Below are positions 4,393 to 5,305 of a stretch of DNA of 5,305 bases, in pieces (position 1 is the stretch's first letter; each line of letters starts with the position of its first letter). The position numbers and the translations under genes are program-made. The notes beneath the pieces were generated by a model. The model was given only the letters and a program-made list of their open reading frames with translations. It had not been told where the DNA came from and made no database searches. Source of the stretch: a bacterium HR12 (GTDB taxonomy: Bacteria; Actinomycetota; UBA4738; HRBIN12); assembly GCA_002898915.1 (NCBI GenBank), contig BEHO01000105.1, positions 1 to 5,305 of the forward strand. Reading direction: 5' to 3'.

Positions 4393-5305
4393 TCAGGCGG
4401 AGCGGGCCGCGGGCTCGACCTGCGGCGGCTTCGACGCGACGCCGTCCAGGTAGGCGCGGGCCACCATCGCCATGAAGACGTAGACCTCGTCCTCGTTGCG
4501 CGCGAAGGGTCCCTGGCGGTAGCCCCTCGAGGCGAGGCCCCGGTGGACCGACTCGCACGCCGCCCAGTCCTCCCGGTTCGTGATGTCCCAGAACTCGGCG
4601 GCGTACGACGGGTCGAAGTCCGGTCGCTCGCGCGCCTCCGGCGGGAAGAGCCACAGGCACTCCACCCTCGTCTCACCGGGACCCAGGGGTTCGAACCGAT
4701 GGGTCATGACGTAGTCGGGGTGGAGGCTGATGAGGAGGTTGGGGAACAGGCCGTAGTAGTAGACCTCGCGGGCCTGCTTGTCGTTCAGCCCCCGGATCCG
4801 GACCCCGCGGGAGGCGCCCGTGAGCGACATCGTCTCGGCGAAGTCCATGAGCTCCATGGAGCCCCCGACCCAGAGGCCGTCGTGGGGGTAGTTCTCGCCG
4901 GAGTCGACCGGCGTGACCTTGCAGAGCTCCGGGTGGATGCTCGGGCAGTGGTAGCACTCGTGGTAGTTCTCGGTGATCGTCTTCCAGTTGGCGCGCACGA
5001 CGTACGTGTGGCCGGCGCCCACGAACATCCGCTCGGGTTCCCAGGGCGCCACGAGGTCCTCGAGGTTGCCGACCCACTCCTCGAACGGCACCGCGTCGCC
5101 GCTCGCGTTCACGAACACCCAGCCGTGCCACTCCGCCACGCGCGCCGGGATCAGCGGGTACTGGGCCTTGTCGAAGCCGGGCACGTCGCCGAACCGGGGC
5201 GCGGCGCGCAGCGCGCCGTCGAGCCCGAAGACCCACGCGTGGTACGGGCACTTGATCACCCGCTCGCGCCGGTGCCCGCCCGGCCCGAGGAGCTCGTGGC
5301 CGCGG
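4393..5305 (-). CDS. Rieske non-heme iron oxygenase, alpha subunit (N-terminus beyond right edge)
   Basis: The 303 residues in the window begin RGHELLGPGG, directly after the first C-x-H pair of a Rieske [2Fe-2S] site; the leftover edge base fits a CAC His codon. The second pair, CPYHAW, is at 19-24 of the fragment. The catalytic domain follows. ANWKTITENYHECYHC continues into PSIHPEL and contains E-x2-H-x4-H: Glu116, His119 and His124. NREDWAACESVHRGL (243-257) supplies Asp246 as the third iron ligand. A bridging Glu in place of Asp, together with CYHC and HPEL, is typical of quaternary-ammonium oxygenases such as GbcA (glycine betaine) and CntA (carnitine). These enzymes hydroxylate a substrate and often release a methyl group as formaldehyde. 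A GTG at 5257-5259 is in frame but lies inside the Rieske motif, so it is not the start. A reductase partner is needed and is not in the window. The family is firm; the substrate is not. Confidence 0.93.
   Translation of the reverse strand, partial: RGHELLGPGGHRRERVIKCPYHAWVFGLDGALRAAPRFGDVPGFDKAQYPLIPARVAEWHGWVFVNASGDAVPFEEWVGNLEDLVAPWEPERMFVGAGHTYVVRANWKTITENYHECYHCPSIHPELCKVTPVDSGENYPHDGLWVGGSMELMDFAETMSLTGASRGVRIRGLNDKQAREVYYYGLFPNLLISLHPDYVMTHRFEPLGPGETRVECLWLFPPEARERPDFDPSYAAEFWDITNREDWAACESVHRGLASRGYRQGPFARNEDEVYVFMAMVARAYLDGVASKPPQVEPAARSA

Noticed and set aside
1844..4660. A 938-codon open frame on the minus strand suggesting a giant fusion ending in paralog B
   Set aside because: Upstream of 3019 it only crosses paralog A and the Rieske gene in the wrong frame, gives low-complexity Arg/Gly/Pro-rich translation, and a strong ribosome binding site marks the start at 3019.
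4673..5251. A 192-codon minus-strand frame inside the Rieske gene
   Set aside because: Arg-rich out-of-frame translation; the Rieske frame carries the CPYHAW and E-x2-H-x4-H motifs.
5257..5259. GTG as start of the Rieske gene
   Set aside because: It lies inside the Rieske cluster motif; the frame continues upstream as RGHELLGPGG and the gene clearly begins beyond the window.

Overview
This is a strongly GC-rich window in which every supported gene lies on the minus strand, so the gene order below runs from the right edge to the left. Codons end mostly in G or C, and most genes have strong AGGAGG-type ribosome binding sites. Both fit a high-GC soil or groundwater bacterium. The gene style reminds me of uncultivated lineages such as Candidatus Rokubacteria/Methylomirabilota, but no phylogenetic marker is present, so this is only a guess.

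Layout, right to left: (1) the C-terminal three quarters of a Rieske non-heme iron oxygenase alpha subunit, cut by the right edge (4393-5305). (2) A 141-nt leader with a strong GC hairpin and a compact palindrome. (3) A GcvT-fold, DmdA-like tetrahydrofolate (THF) methyltransferase/demethylase, paralog A (3100-4251). (4) An 80-nt spacer with an AT-rich inverted repeat. (5) A second, diverged DmdA-like paralog B (1844-3019). (6) A small stand-alone eight-cysteine protein of the methylenetetrahydrofolate reductase C-terminal (MetV-like) family (1352-1810). (7) A MetF-type methylenetetrahydrofolate reductase whose GTG start overlaps the metV stop (417-1355). (8) The N-terminal third of an HtrA/DegP-like serine protease with a lipoprotein-like signal, cut by the left edge (1-360). 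This last gene is probably unrelated to the rest.

Genes 1-7 read as a one-carbon demethylation module. The Rieske enzyme has the E-x2-H-x4-H pattern of quaternary-ammonium oxygenases and probably removes a methyl group oxidatively. The two DmdA-like proteins have Asn where glycine-cleavage T-protein has its catalytic Asp, so they are more likely to move a methyl group to THF than to act in glycine cleavage. MetV-MetF would then oxidise 5-methyl-THF to 5,10-methylene-THF. The nearest precedents I know are ligM-metF-ligH in Sphingobium SYK-6 (aryl O-demethylation) and DmdA (DMSP demethylation). A Rieske oxygenase beside tandem DmdA paralogs and a split MetVF is not an arrangement I recognise, and its substrate cannot be read from the sequence. 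No RNA genes, mobile elements, CRISPR arrays or tRNAs were seen.
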